NCBI GenBank assembly: GCA_910578115.1
Contig: CAJTPO010000004.1
Location: 62,001 to 126,000, forward strand
DNA: 64,000 nt
Origin: an uncultured Lachnospiraceae bacterium
Lineage (GTDB): Bacteria; Bacillota; Clostridia; Lachnospirales; Lachnospiraceae
Direction: 5' to 3'
Shown: positions 8,409-16,415 of the stretch, piece by piece
Position numbering within the stretch: the first letter of the stretch is position 1
Layout: every line of letters begins with the position of its first letter
Notes under the pieces: generated by a model
What the model was told of the DNA's origin: nothing
Databases searched by the model: none
Seen by the model: only the letters and a program-made list of their open reading frames with translations
Program-made: the position numbers and the translations under genes

Positions 8409-9617
8409 ATGAATTCTGTTTATGATAATACCAAAAGTCAGTGCTTTGGGTGTGAAATTTGTGTAAAGGTGTGCCCTTATTCAGCAATATTGATGCAGGA
8501 AGATGAGGAAGGATTCAGATATCCTCAAATTAATGAAGAAAAATGTAAAGATTGTGGAGCATGTAAACGTATTTGTCCGTATATCAATCCACCGCAGAAA
8601 AATCAAAGAAAACCTTATGTATATGGTGGATATCATAAAAATAGTGTAATCAGAGATGAGAGTACTTCCGGTGGAGCATTTTCTGCAATAGTGGATGTAT
8701 TTTGTGATAAAAATTATGTTATTTTCGGAGCAACAGCGAAAGGATTAGAAATCCATCATGAGTATATTGAAGATAAGAAAGAATTGGGGATATTTAGAAA
8801 ATCCAAATATGCGCAAAGTTCCATGGGTAATTCTTATTTGTATGCAGCCAAGTTTTTGGAATCAGGGAAGAAAGTACTTTTTTCAGGTACACCCTGCCAA
8901 ATTGCGGCTTTGAAAAATTACATTAAGCTGGAGAAGCTGAAAGAAAATTTGTTGACGGTTGAGGTTGTATGTGAGGGTTTTCCGTCTCCGCTATTGTTAA
9001 GAAAGTATTGTGCAATGCTCAAAGAACGTTATCATTCGTCGGTGAAAGAATTGGATTACAGGTATAAAGATAAGAAGCGCTGGGATTTTCAGGTCATGAA
9101 AATTTCATTTGAAAATTGCAGGACAATAAAGGAGGACAGGTGGTTTAGCCCCTTTTGGATATTCTGGTCGGAGCGCTTAATGAGTAGACCGGCATGTATT
9201 GAATGTCCATTTAGAACAACAGATCGGTTAGCGGATATTACATTAGGTGATTTGTGGGGAGTGCATAAATATTGTCCGGAATTATATGGAAATAATGGTG
9301 GCAGTTCTTTGGTCGTATGTAACAGTGAGAAGGGAGAAAAACTATTTAAGCAGGCAGAAAAGTTATTATACGGACATGAACTGGCATATGAAGATGCATT
9401 AAAATATCAAAGACCTATGAGGGTGATCGTTCCGGCTAATGAAAAAAGAGATATGTTCATGGATGATCTTCGTACATTAGATTATAAGGCGCTCTGTAGG
9501 AAGTGGAAGCCGAAGACATCCTGGAAGGTATTGTTCTCAAAATATATAGTGGGAAGTAATCGTCAGATTGTAAATTTGTGGAAACTAAAAACCATTTTTA
9601 AAAGGAGAAAAAGATGA
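8409..9617 (+). CDS. F420-hydrogenase/dehydrogenase beta-like Fe-S flavoprotein
   Basis: A 402-residue intact paralogue of the preceding gene. The N-terminus has two ferredoxin-type clusters (CFGCEICVKVCPY and CKDCGACKRICPY). Then come the beta-subunit N- and C-terminal domains with STSGGAFSAI, SGTPCQIAAL, CEGFPSP and DITLGDLWGVHKY. ATG 8409 is chosen because gaggtg lies just upstream and the first cluster follows at once; an in-frame GTG at 8394 is less likely. No coenzyme F420 pathway is visible, and these polysaccharide-locus members probably use flavin. About 220 bases of its 3' half are nearly identical to the preceding paralogue, pointing to gene conversion. The last four bases overlap the next gene. 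Confidence 0.82.
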   Translation: MNSVYDNTKSQCFGCEICVKVCPYSAILMQEDEEGFRYPQINEEKCKDCGACKRICPYINPPQKNQRKPYVYGGYHKNSVIRDESTSGGAFSAIVDVFCDKNYVIFGATAKGLEIHHEYIEDKKELGIFRKSKYAQSSMGNSYLYAAKFLESGKKVLFSGTPCQIAALKNYIKLEKLKENLLTVEVVCEGFPSPLLLRKYCAMLKERYHSSVKELDYRYKDKKRWDFQVMKISFENCRTIKEDRWFSPFWIFWSERLMSRPACIECPFRTTDRLADITLGDLWGVHKYCPELYGNNGGSSLVVCNSEKGEKLFKQAEKLLYGHELAYEDALKYQRPMRVIVPANEKRDMFMDDLRTLDYKALCRKWKPKTSWKVLFSKYIVGSNRQIVNLWKLKTIFKRRKR

Positions 9618-10792
9618 CAACATTAAATGAGAAACTGAATATTCTGAGAGAAGAATTAAAGAATCGAAAAGCCAGAATTATGATCATTGGGCTGGGCAGT
9701 GTGGGCAATTATCTGCTGGATTATCTCATGTCTGCAAGAGATGAGGAAGTAGAAATCTGTGTAGTTGGACGTAATGGAATAAAGATGCAGTCTGATGTGA
9801 ATATCGTGAGAGTTGCGTCAATGATCCGGGGGCAGAATCGGAGCAGGGTTACAGTCATAGATGGGGTGGATTTGAATCACGTATCAGACATAGAATCAGC
9901 AATCAGAGCGTATGGGCCGGATATTATTGTGAACAGCAGTCGTGCATATTCCGGACTGAAATACGGAAGTATTTCCTGGAAAAATATCCGAGCATATGGA
10001 ATTTGGACACCATTGTCGATCAAGTATACCAAAAATATCATGGAAGCATATGAACAGGTTGGCTCTAAAGCAATCGTGATCAATACGTCCTATTCCGATG
10101 CCGTGATCCCATGGCTGAAATCTGCTGGAAAGGCCTATCCGGATTTCGGAAGCGGCAATATCAATCATTTGATTCCGAGATTTCAATTTGCGATTGCAGA
10201 GAAGATGGGAGTTGATGATTACTGGAATATTGATATTACATTTGCTGTGGCTCATTTCCATGATGTAGTGATCAGCAAAGAAGGACAGACCGAAGGGGTG
10301 GACATGCTGATGGATGTTCGCTATAAGGGACAGAAGGTTAATGTAGATGTTAACGCTATAGCTGCTGGCTGCTGTATTCCGATGCCGGTGGATGCAAAGC
10401 GTAACATGATGAATGCGTCCAGCAATTTTGAGATAATTCAGGCAATTCTTACTGCTGTGCGGGATCATAAGAAAGTCAAACTGCATTGTCCGGGTGTTTT
10501 TGGCGAGATTGGCGGTTATCCCATAGTGATTGATGGTTCACAGGAGTTGGTTGAGGCGGCAATTTGCGAGGATTACTTTGACCTTGATACGATGAGAAGG
10601 AAAAATCGGGAGTCTATCTATTTAGATGGGATTGAGAACGTAGCGGATGGTGTTCTTACATATACTGATGAATTACTTGAGAAAGTCAGAAAGGCATTTG
10701 GAGTTGATCTGGTGAAAAACATTGCTTTTAGTGAAATAGACCAGGTTGCTGAATTTATTGTGAAAGAGATCATTGATAAAAATGCAGGCTGA
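9614..10792 (+). CDS. LDH/MDH-like NAD-dependent oxidoreductase, function unknown
   Basis: A 392-residue protein with a Rossmann start (IIGLGSVGNYLLDYL). Downstream segments follow the plan of lactate/malate dehydrogenases: an INTSYSDAV block where those enzymes have the VxTNPVD strand, GSGNINHLIPRFQFAIAEK resembling the G-G-T-x-L-D-x-x-R-F helix, a histidine-rich AVAHFHDVV, and a late CPGVFGEIGGYPIVI. The similarity is by eye and distant; a saccharopine-dehydrogenase-like fold is an alternative. It overlaps the preceding gene by four bases and is followed by the PEP mutase gene, so it may reduce a phosphonate aldehyde or keto acid. The GC content rises from here. Confidence 0.5.
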   Translation: MTTLNEKLNILREELKNRKARIMIIGLGSVGNYLLDYLMSARDEEVEICVVGRNGIKMQSDVNIVRVASMIRGQNRSRVTVIDGVDLNHVSDIESAIRAYGPDIIVNSSRAYSGLKYGSISWKNIRAYGIWTPLSIKYTKNIMEAYEQVGSKAIVINTSYSDAVIPWLKSAGKAYPDFGSGNINHLIPRFQFAIAEKMGVDDYWNIDITFAVAHFHDVVISKEGQTEGVDMLMDVRYKGQKVNVDVNAIAAGCCIPMPVDAKRNMMNASSNFEIIQAILTAVRDHKKVKLHCPGVFGEIGGYPIVIDGSQELVEAAICEDYFDLDTMRRKNRESIYLDGIENVADGVLTYTDELLEKVRKAFGVDLVKNIAFSEIDQVAEFIVKEIIDKNAG

Positions 10793-10801
10793 GAGAAAGG
10801 C

Positions 10802-12109
10802 ATGGTTATTAAAATGAAAAAAGTATATACATGTTTCTGTACCAGTGTGATCCATGAAGGACATCTGAATATTATTAAAGAGGCGGAAAAATATGGGGAA
10901 GTGATCGTTGGTGTGCTTAGTGACGAGTCTATGGTGCGCTTTAATAAATTTCCCGCAGTTTCGTTAGAAGAACGTATGGAAATGGTACAGAATATCGAGG
11001 GAGTTAAACGTGTTATTGTCCAGAAGGATATTATGTATGACGCAGTGATCAGGGAACTGCAGCCGGATTATGTGATTCACGGAGATAATTGGAAAAATGG
11101 TCCGATGCAGGCAATCAGGAACAATGTGGCATTGCTGCTGAGTCAATATGGAGGACAGATCATTGAAGTACCATATACCTATAATGAGCGCGTTAAGCAT
11201 GCCGATGCATGCATAAAAGAAAAACTGGCTATGCCGGAATACAGAAGGAAGAGGCTTAAACAGCTTTTGGGGCTGTGCCCGATTGTTAAAGCAATGGAAG
11301 TGCATAGTGGCCTGACCGGATTAATCGTTGAGAAAACGATAATTGAGAACAATGGCGCGCTTGACCAGTTTGATGCTATGTGGATAAGCTCCCTGTGTGA
11401 TTCAACAGCTAAGGGGAAACCTGACATTGAACTGGTTGATATGACATCTCGGTTTCGGACGATTGATGATGTTATGGAGGTAACGACAAAACCGATTATT
11501 TTTGATGGAGATACAGGCGGGTTAACGGAGCATTTTGTATATACGGTTCGTTCTTTAGAGCGAATGGGGGTGTCGGCCGTCATTATAGAAGATAAAACGG
11601 GCCTGAAAAAGAATTCTCTTTTTGGTAATGAGGTAGTGCAGGAATTGGATTCGATTGAACATTTTAGCGAGAAGATCAGAGCGGCGAAGCAGGTTCAGCT
11701 GACGGATGACTTTATGATTATTGCGCGTTTGGAAGCATTAATTCTTGAGAAGGGACAGGAAGAGGCATTAAGGCGTGCGTGCGCATTTGTGGAAGCGGGT
11801 GCGGATGGAATTATGATCCACAGCAGAAAGAAAGCACCGGATGAGATATTTGAATTTTGTGATGCGTTCCGCAGTATGGATAAGGAGACGCCGATTGTTG
11901 TCGTGCCGACGTCCTATAATTCTGTGACGGAACAGGAGTTGATAAGGCATGGTATTAATATTGTCATTTATGCGAATCAGCTTACCAGAAGTGCATTTCC
12001 GGCAATGGAGCAGACTGCCAAGGACATTTTGAGACATCATCGTGCGAAGGAAGTAGATGAAAAGCTTATGCCGATCAAGGATATTATATCGTTGATTGAT
12101 GAATTGTAA
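10802..12109 (+). CDS. PEP mutase with N-terminal cytidylyltransferase domain
   Basis: A 435-residue fusion. Residues 1 to about 135 are a nucleotidyltransferase of the TagD/glycerol-3-phosphate cytidylyltransferase fold, with HEGH at 18-21. The usual C-terminal ISSTS-like motif is not obvious. Residues about 150-430 are a phosphoenolpyruvate mutase of the isocitrate lyase superfamily. They contain the diagnostic EDKTGLKKNS (from Glu-263), a metal-site FDGDTGG, and a late VVPTSYNSVTEQEL. PEP mutase converts PEP to phosphonopyruvate and makes the C-P bond; the partner domain suggests later CTP activation. ATG 10802 lies close to gaaagg. ATG 10814, four codons in, is equally possible. Phosphonopyruvate decarboxylase follows. 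Confidence 0.9.
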   Translation: MVIKMKKVYTCFCTSVIHEGHLNIIKEAEKYGEVIVGVLSDESMVRFNKFPAVSLEERMEMVQNIEGVKRVIVQKDIMYDAVIRELQPDYVIHGDNWKNGPMQAIRNNVALLLSQYGGQIIEVPYTYNERVKHADACIKEKLAMPEYRRKRLKQLLGLCPIVKAMEVHSGLTGLIVEKTIIENNGALDQFDAMWISSLCDSTAKGKPDIELVDMTSRFRTIDDVMEVTTKPIIFDGDTGGLTEHFVYTVRSLERMGVSAVIIEDKTGLKKNSLFGNEVVQELDSIEHFSEKIRAAKQVQLTDDFMIIARLEALILEKGQEEALRRACAFVEAGADGIMIHSRKKAPDEIFEFCDAFRSMDKETPIVVVPTSYNSVTEQELIRHGINIVIYANQLTRSAFPAMEQTAKDILRHHRAKEVDEKLMPIKDIISLIDEL

Positions 12110-12159
12110 CATGTCGATGATTGCTATGTGGCAGTTTTGACTATGAGGGAGATAAAAGA

Positions 12160-13284
12160 ATGAAAGTAGAGAAGCTTTTAGAAATCATTGATTCGGATTT
12201 TTATACGGGAGTTCCAGATTCTCAGCTTAAAGCATTGTGCGATTATCTGATGCAGCACTATGGTATAGATTCAAAAAGGCATTTAATTGCGGCAAACGAA
12301 GGTAACTGCACAGCGATTGCAGCAGGGTACCATCTGGCCACCGGAAAAGTACCTGTAGTTTATATGCAAAACAGCGGGGAAGGAAATATTATTAATCCTG
12401 TTACTTCTTTGCTGAATGATAAAGTATACGCAATCCCGTGTGTTTTTATTATTGGATGGCGCGGAGAACCGGGAATACATGACGAGCCGCAACATATTTA
12501 TCAAGGGGAAATAACGGTTAAACTTTTGAATGATTTGGATATCCAGGCCTTTGTGGTTGGAAAGGAAACAACGGACGAAGAAGTTATAGATGCGATGAAT
12601 ACATTTCGTGTGGCACTCGAAACAGGCAAAAGTGTTGCTTTCGTAATTCGCAAAGGTGCACTCTCTTATGATGGTAAGGTTGTATATAAGAATGAGAACA
12701 GGATGTTAAGAGAGGATATTATTAAGCATATTACAAAGGTAACGGATCATGATCCTGTCATATCCACGACAGGAAAAGCAAGTCGTGAATTGTATGAGAT
12801 ACGTGAATCAGCCGGTCAGGGGCATCAGTATGATTTTTTGACAGTTGGTTCCATGGGACATAGTTCTTCTATCGCTCTGGGGATTGCGGTCAATAAGCCG
12901 GAAACAAAAATCTGGTGTATAGATGGAGATGGAGCCGCTCTGATGCATATGGGGGCGATGGCGGTGATTGGGGCGAATACTCCCGATAATCTGGTGCATA
13001 TCATTATCAACAATGGTTCCCATGAGACAGTTGGTGGAATGCCCACTGTAGCAGGAAGTGTGGATTTAACTGGGATTGCCAAAGCATGCGGATATCCTTA
13101 TGCTGTAAGCGTTGATAGTTTTGAAGAGTTGGACAGAGAATTGAAAGATGCAAAACAAAGAAACAGACTTAGTATGATTGAGGTGAAATGTGCTATTGGT
13201 GCACGTGAAAATTTGGGTAGACCAAAATCTACAGCTGGAGAGAATAAACGGAATTTCATGGAATATGTAGAAAAGTTACATTAG
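12160..13284 (+). CDS. Phosphonopyruvate decarboxylase
   Basis: A 374-residue thiamin-diphosphate enzyme of the type that turns phosphonopyruvate into phosphonoacetaldehyde, pulling the unfavourable PEP mutase equilibrium forward. Glu-47 lies in ANEGNCTAIAAG, where the ThDP-activating glutamate is expected. The N-terminal domain continues with QNSGEGNIINPV and WRGEPGIHDEPQH, a block typical of this family. The ThDP/Mg motif is GDG at 256-258 with NN at 284-285. The start ATG 12160 follows gagggagat; an in-frame TTG at 12121 has no such support. No aminotransferase or iron alcohol dehydrogenase follows, so the fate of the aldehyde is open. Confidence 0.9.
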   Translation: MKVEKLLEIIDSDFYTGVPDSQLKALCDYLMQHYGIDSKRHLIAANEGNCTAIAAGYHLATGKVPVVYMQNSGEGNIINPVTSLLNDKVYAIPCVFIIGWRGEPGIHDEPQHIYQGEITVKLLNDLDIQAFVVGKETTDEEVIDAMNTFRVALETGKSVAFVIRKGALSYDGKVVYKNENRMLREDIIKHITKVTDHDPVISTTGKASRELYEIRESAGQGHQYDFLTVGSMGHSSSIALGIAVNKPETKIWCIDGDGAALMHMGAMAVIGANTPDNLVHIIINNGSHETVGGMPTVAGSVDLTGIAKACGYPYAVSVDSFEELDRELKDAKQRNRLSMIEVKCAIGARENLGRPKSTAGENKRNFMEYVEKLH

Positions 13285-13308
13285 CAAGTGATTTAAAGAG
13301 GTTATGTG

Positions 13309-13824
13309 ATGCGGCATTTTGACGGAGTAGAATGGAAATATAGAATTGTAAAAGTTGTTTGGATTTCGTTGATTGTTGCGTTTGCTTACTATATTTCCAG
13401 AAACTGGTATCAAATTTCATTAATTCGTGGTGATTCCATGAGTCCATCGTATCACAATATGCAGTTTGTCATGCTTGACAGACATACAAGGGATTATAGT
13501 TATGGTGATGTAATTACTTTTCAATGTGAAAATCTGAATACTGTATTAGTAAAACGTATTGTTGCATGTCCCGAGGATCAGGTGGTTATCAAAAATGGGA
13601 TACTGTATGTAAACGATGCGGTCAGTGTAGTTTTTCCGGAAAAGTTCATTTTTACATATGCTGGAGTTGCGAAGGAGTATGTGAATTTGGAAGAAAACCA
13701 GTATTTTGTGATTGGTGATAATCTGGAAAAGAGCAAAGATAGCCGATATGCGGAAGTTGGGATTGTATATGGAGATGACATTTTAGGAAGGATACTTCCG
13801 TGGAAATCGGTATGTAGTTTGTAA
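13309..13824 (+). CDS. Signal peptidase I, cluster-specific
   Basis: A 171-residue type I signal peptidase. One N-terminal membrane helix is followed by the catalytic RGDSMSP with Ser-43 and LVKRIVA with Lys-82, then the late GDNLEKSKDSRY box. The length is normal for a Gram-positive SipS-type enzyme. Start ATG 13309 lies eight bases after aaagagg; GTG 13306 is just before it. It sits directly upstream of the small protein with a VQA/YIDPS cleavage-like site, so that protein and its paralogue at 3216 are the natural substrates. This is inferred from context; a general secretory role is possible. Confidence 0.85.
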   Translation: MRHFDGVEWKYRIVKVVWISLIVAFAYYISRNWYQISLIRGDSMSPSYHNMQFVMLDRHTRDYSYGDVITFQCENLNTVLVKRIVACPEDQVVIKNGILYVNDAVSVVFPEKFIFTYAGVAKEYVNLEENQYFVIGDNLEKSKDSRYAEVGIVYGDDILGRILPWKSVCSL

Positions 13825-13858
13825 ATTCGGAGTCTTATTTGTAAAGGAGATTAAAGAT

Positions 13859-14116
13859 ATGAAGAGATTAACATTACAGGCACTCAAATTTACTTATTTT
13901 GCCGGATGTTTCTGGTACTTATTTACTATACCGGTGCAGGCGTATATTGATCCGTCGGCAGTTACGTACGTTGTTCAGATGGTAGCGGGCGTTTTAATTG
14001 CACTTGGCGCGGTCCTTGCGGTTTTCAGACATAAAATATTTGCATTCTTTCGAAAGAACAAAAGTACAAAAGAAGGGCAGGGAACTACAATTGAGTTTAA
14101 GGATGTAGATGATTAA
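13859..14116 (+). CDS. Small secreted membrane protein with YIDPS motif (copy B)
   Basis: An 85-residue paralogue of the gene at 3216. It has a basic start, a hydrophobic signal segment, the same VQA/YIDPS junction, a second membrane segment (VQMVAGVLIALGAVLAVF) and a charged tail. The start is set by aaaggaga seven bases upstream. It lies between signal peptidase I and the second YidC-transferase fusion, ten bases ahead of the latter. In copy A the small gene follows the fusion; here it precedes it. The repeated pairing argues that the small protein and the fusion act together. Confidence 0.75.
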   Translation: MKRLTLQALKFTYFAGCFWYLFTIPVQAYIDPSAVTYVVQMVAGVLIALGAVLAVFRHKIFAFFRKNKSTKEGQGTTIEFKDVDD

Positions 14117-14126
14117 GGAGTGATTT

Positions 14127-15992
14127 ATGAATATCGTGATAGACACTGTGGTTAATGGATTGCTTTGGCTCATCAATTTATGTTATGGATTTTGTAATAA
14201 TTACTGGGTGGCAATTTTGTTATTCACATTTTTGACTAAGGTAATTTTGCTGCCTTTGTCAGTATGGGTTCAGAAGAATTCTATTAAAACTGTGAAGATG
14301 GCACCTGAGATGAATCGTATTAAAACAGTTTATTTTGGAAATCAGGAGGTCATTTCGGAAGAGCAGTATAAATTATTCAAAAAAGAAAAGTATAGTCCTT
14401 TTGCGGATTTAATTCCTTTGTTTGTTCAGCTTGCTTTGTTGATGGGAGTGGTAGAAGCTGTTAAGCAGGGCACTGACCTGACAGATATTCCGGTCAAGAC
14501 TGGCGGAGTTACTTTGTTGATTCCGCTACTTGCAGCGTTATCTGCCTTTTTCATGTGTTTTGTGCAGAATAAAATTAATGTACTGCAGTCAGAGCAGGGG
14601 CATTTAAATCAGTATGGTACAATGATTTTTTCTGTTACGCTTTCTCTCTATTTAGGTTTTTTTGTGTCGATTGGAGTTGGTTTCTATTGGATCTGCAGTA
14701 ATCTTTTTTCTATTATTCAATTGGTTTTATTGAATATATGGATTAATCCAAAGGATTATATAGATTATGAGGCCTTAAAGAGGAGTAAAGAAGAATTAAA
14801 TAAAGTGCAGAAGATGATGTCAGTCAGGCGGAAGGCGGATAAGAGGAATCCATATCGTTCTAAAGGCAAGGCTGATTATAAGCGTTTTCTCAGAACTTCG
14901 GACAAGAAGATTGTTTTCTATTCTGAGAAAAACGGGTTCTATAAATATTATAAGGACATTATTGAAGAGATAATTCGCAGGACGAATATTGTGATTCATT
15001 ATATTACAAGTGATCCGGAAGATGAAGTCTTTCAGATGGAGAGTGATCAGTTTAAGCCGTATTATATTAATGAGACTCGATTGATCGTTTTAATGATGAA
15101 ACTGGAGACGGAAATTATGGTCATGACTACTCCGGATTTGGAAAATTATCAACTTAAACGGTCTTATGTACAGAAGGATATAGAGTATATTTATGTGCCA
15201 CATGATGTTAACAGTGTAAACTTGGCATTCCATAAAGAGGCATTGGATCATTTTGACACAATTTTTACTTCGGGACCGAAGAACACTGCTGAAATAATGG
15301 AGCGTGAGAAAAAATATGGACTGCCTGCTAAGAACTTAGTAGAATGGGGATCATCTATTATTGATGACATGACAGTTGCATATGAACAAATGGCAGGAGA
15401 TCATGCACAAGAGAGACAGTGTGCAATTATGATTGCCCCTTCGTGGCAGAAGGATAATATTTTAGATTCGTGTATAGAGGAGATGCTTGATCAACTGGTA
15501 CAAACTTCATATCATATTATAGTGCGGCCACATCCTCAGTATGTACGTCATTTTGAAGCTAAAATTGATGCATTGGCAGCAAAATATAAAGGGTATGATG
15601 TTGTTTTTCAGAAAGATTTTTCATCTACTGAATCAGTATATATGTCGGATTTGTTGATTACGGATTGGTCAAGTATTTCATTTGAATATGCTTTTTCTAC
15701 ATTGAAGCCGGTATTATTTATAGATACGCCAATGAAGATTTTGAATCCCGACTATCAGGAATTGGAAACTGTTCCGATTGATTTAGAACTTCGCAATAAA
15801 GTGGGTATTTCAATTGCACAGGATAGTGTTGGTGACTTGATTGTGGAGACTGTTGATAAACTTTTAAATGAAATACAGTTTGCACCGGAGTCAATGCAGA
15901 AATTAAAAGAAAAATATAGTTATAATATTGGAGAAAGCGGTAAGGCAGGAGCGAAGTATATTATTGAACGTCTTGTACAGCGTAAAAGATAG
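14127..15992 (+). CDS. YidC/Oxa1 insertase fused to CDP-glycerol glycerophosphotransferase-like domain (copy B)
   Basis: A 621-residue homologue of the 1315-3219 protein over its whole length. The insertase part (1 to about 220) has FTFLTKVILLPL with Lys-38 at the classical groove-arginine position, FADLIPLFVQ and FYWICSNLF. The transferase part (about 245-615) has His-359 in YVPHDVNS, RPHP at 467-470 and TDWSS at 512-516. The acceptor-side loop after the histidine differs from copy A (HDVNSVN against HDMGGTN), so the two may transfer to different acceptors. The start follows ggagtga. It ends the island operon; a hairpin follows at 16003. Confidence 0.85.
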   Translation: MNIVIDTVVNGLLWLINLCYGFCNNYWVAILLFTFLTKVILLPLSVWVQKNSIKTVKMAPEMNRIKTVYFGNQEVISEEQYKLFKKEKYSPFADLIPLFVQLALLMGVVEAVKQGTDLTDIPVKTGGVTLLIPLLAALSAFFMCFVQNKINVLQSEQGHLNQYGTMIFSVTLSLYLGFFVSIGVGFYWICSNLFSIIQLVLLNIWINPKDYIDYEALKRSKEELNKVQKMMSVRRKADKRNPYRSKGKADYKRFLRTSDKKIVFYSEKNGFYKYYKDIIEEIIRRTNIVIHYITSDPEDEVFQMESDQFKPYYINETRLIVLMMKLETEIMVMTTPDLENYQLKRSYVQKDIEYIYVPHDVNSVNLAFHKEALDHFDTIFTSGPKNTAEIMEREKKYGLPAKNLVEWGSSIIDDMTVAYEQMAGDHAQERQCAIMIAPSWQKDNILDSCIEEMLDQLVQTSYHIIVRPHPQYVRHFEAKIDALAAKYKGYDVVFQKDFSSTESVYMSDLLITDWSSISFEYAFSTLKPVLFIDTPMKILNPDYQELETVPIDLELRNKVGISIAQDSVGDLIVETVDKLLNEIQFAPESMQKLKEKYSYNIGESGKAGAKYIIERLVQRKR

Positions 15993-16002
15993 ATTATTGC
16001 GT

Positions 16003-16066
16003 GCATCTATGTAGAACAGGAACAACAGAATAAACAGCTGAAACACGCATAGATGCGGTATTTTAA
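16003..16066 (+). terminator. Hairpin after the island operon, possible terminator
   Basis: GCATCTATG (16003-16011) pairs with CATAGATGC (16048-16056) across a 36-base loop and is followed by a short T-rich stretch (ttttaat). The 3' arm alone is also almost self-complementary (CGCATAGATGCG). The loop is long for an intrinsic terminator, so it may instead be the edge of a decayed insertion sequence. Confidence 0.4.
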
Positions 16067-16199
16067 TCAAATATTGCTTTTCAGTTTTTAGGTGAATAGA
16101 AAAAGACCTTTATCTGTGGTAAAATTTAAGTGGCAAATCCAAACAACAGATTTGCTCCAGCCTTTGCTCCGCTTCTTCTTTAATGGGTTTGCGGCAGCA
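16067..16199. other. Non-coding part of the 876-base gap after the island
   Basis: The gap from 15993 to 16867 holds the hairpin at 16003, two IS66 transposase tails (16200-16625) and a leader with a -10 box for the next gene. In 16067-16199 itself I see only AT-rich sequence in frame with the first IS66 tail and no recognisable protein. Confidence 0.4.
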
Positions 16200-16412
16200 C
16201 CTTTCGGGCTTCCGGCAAATGCCATAATCTACAGTCTTACCGAAACTGCTCGTGCGAATGATCTAAATTTTTATTATTATGTGTGACATCTATTGACAGA
16301 GCTACCCCAACTCATCTATGCATATGGAAAGATAGAAGAATCAAGACTGGAACCGCTCATGCCGTGGTCAAAGACATTTCCAGCTGATTGCTATAGTAAG
16401 CGCCGCAAATAA
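16200..16412 (+). pseudogene. IS66-family transposase C-terminal remnant 1
   Basis: In the frame of 16218, the translation ANAIIYSLTETARANDLNFY, then after an in-frame TGA (16284-16286) LLTELPQLIYAYG and LEPLMPWSKTFPADC, matches the end of IS66-type transposases (the conserved IYSxxETAKANxLN and LxPWS segments). It stops at TAA 16410-16412. Everything upstream of the last ~65 codons is gone. It is a relic without activity. Confidence 0.75.
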
Positions 16413-16415
16413 GCG

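Noticed and set aside
12121..12159. Earlier TTG start for phosphonopyruvate decarboxylase
   Set aside because: gagggagat lies between it and ATG 12160, and the extra residues do not fit the family.
16092..16286. Stand-alone 64-residue gene
   Set aside because: Its only recognisable part is the IS66 transposase tail, which continues in frame past the TGA.
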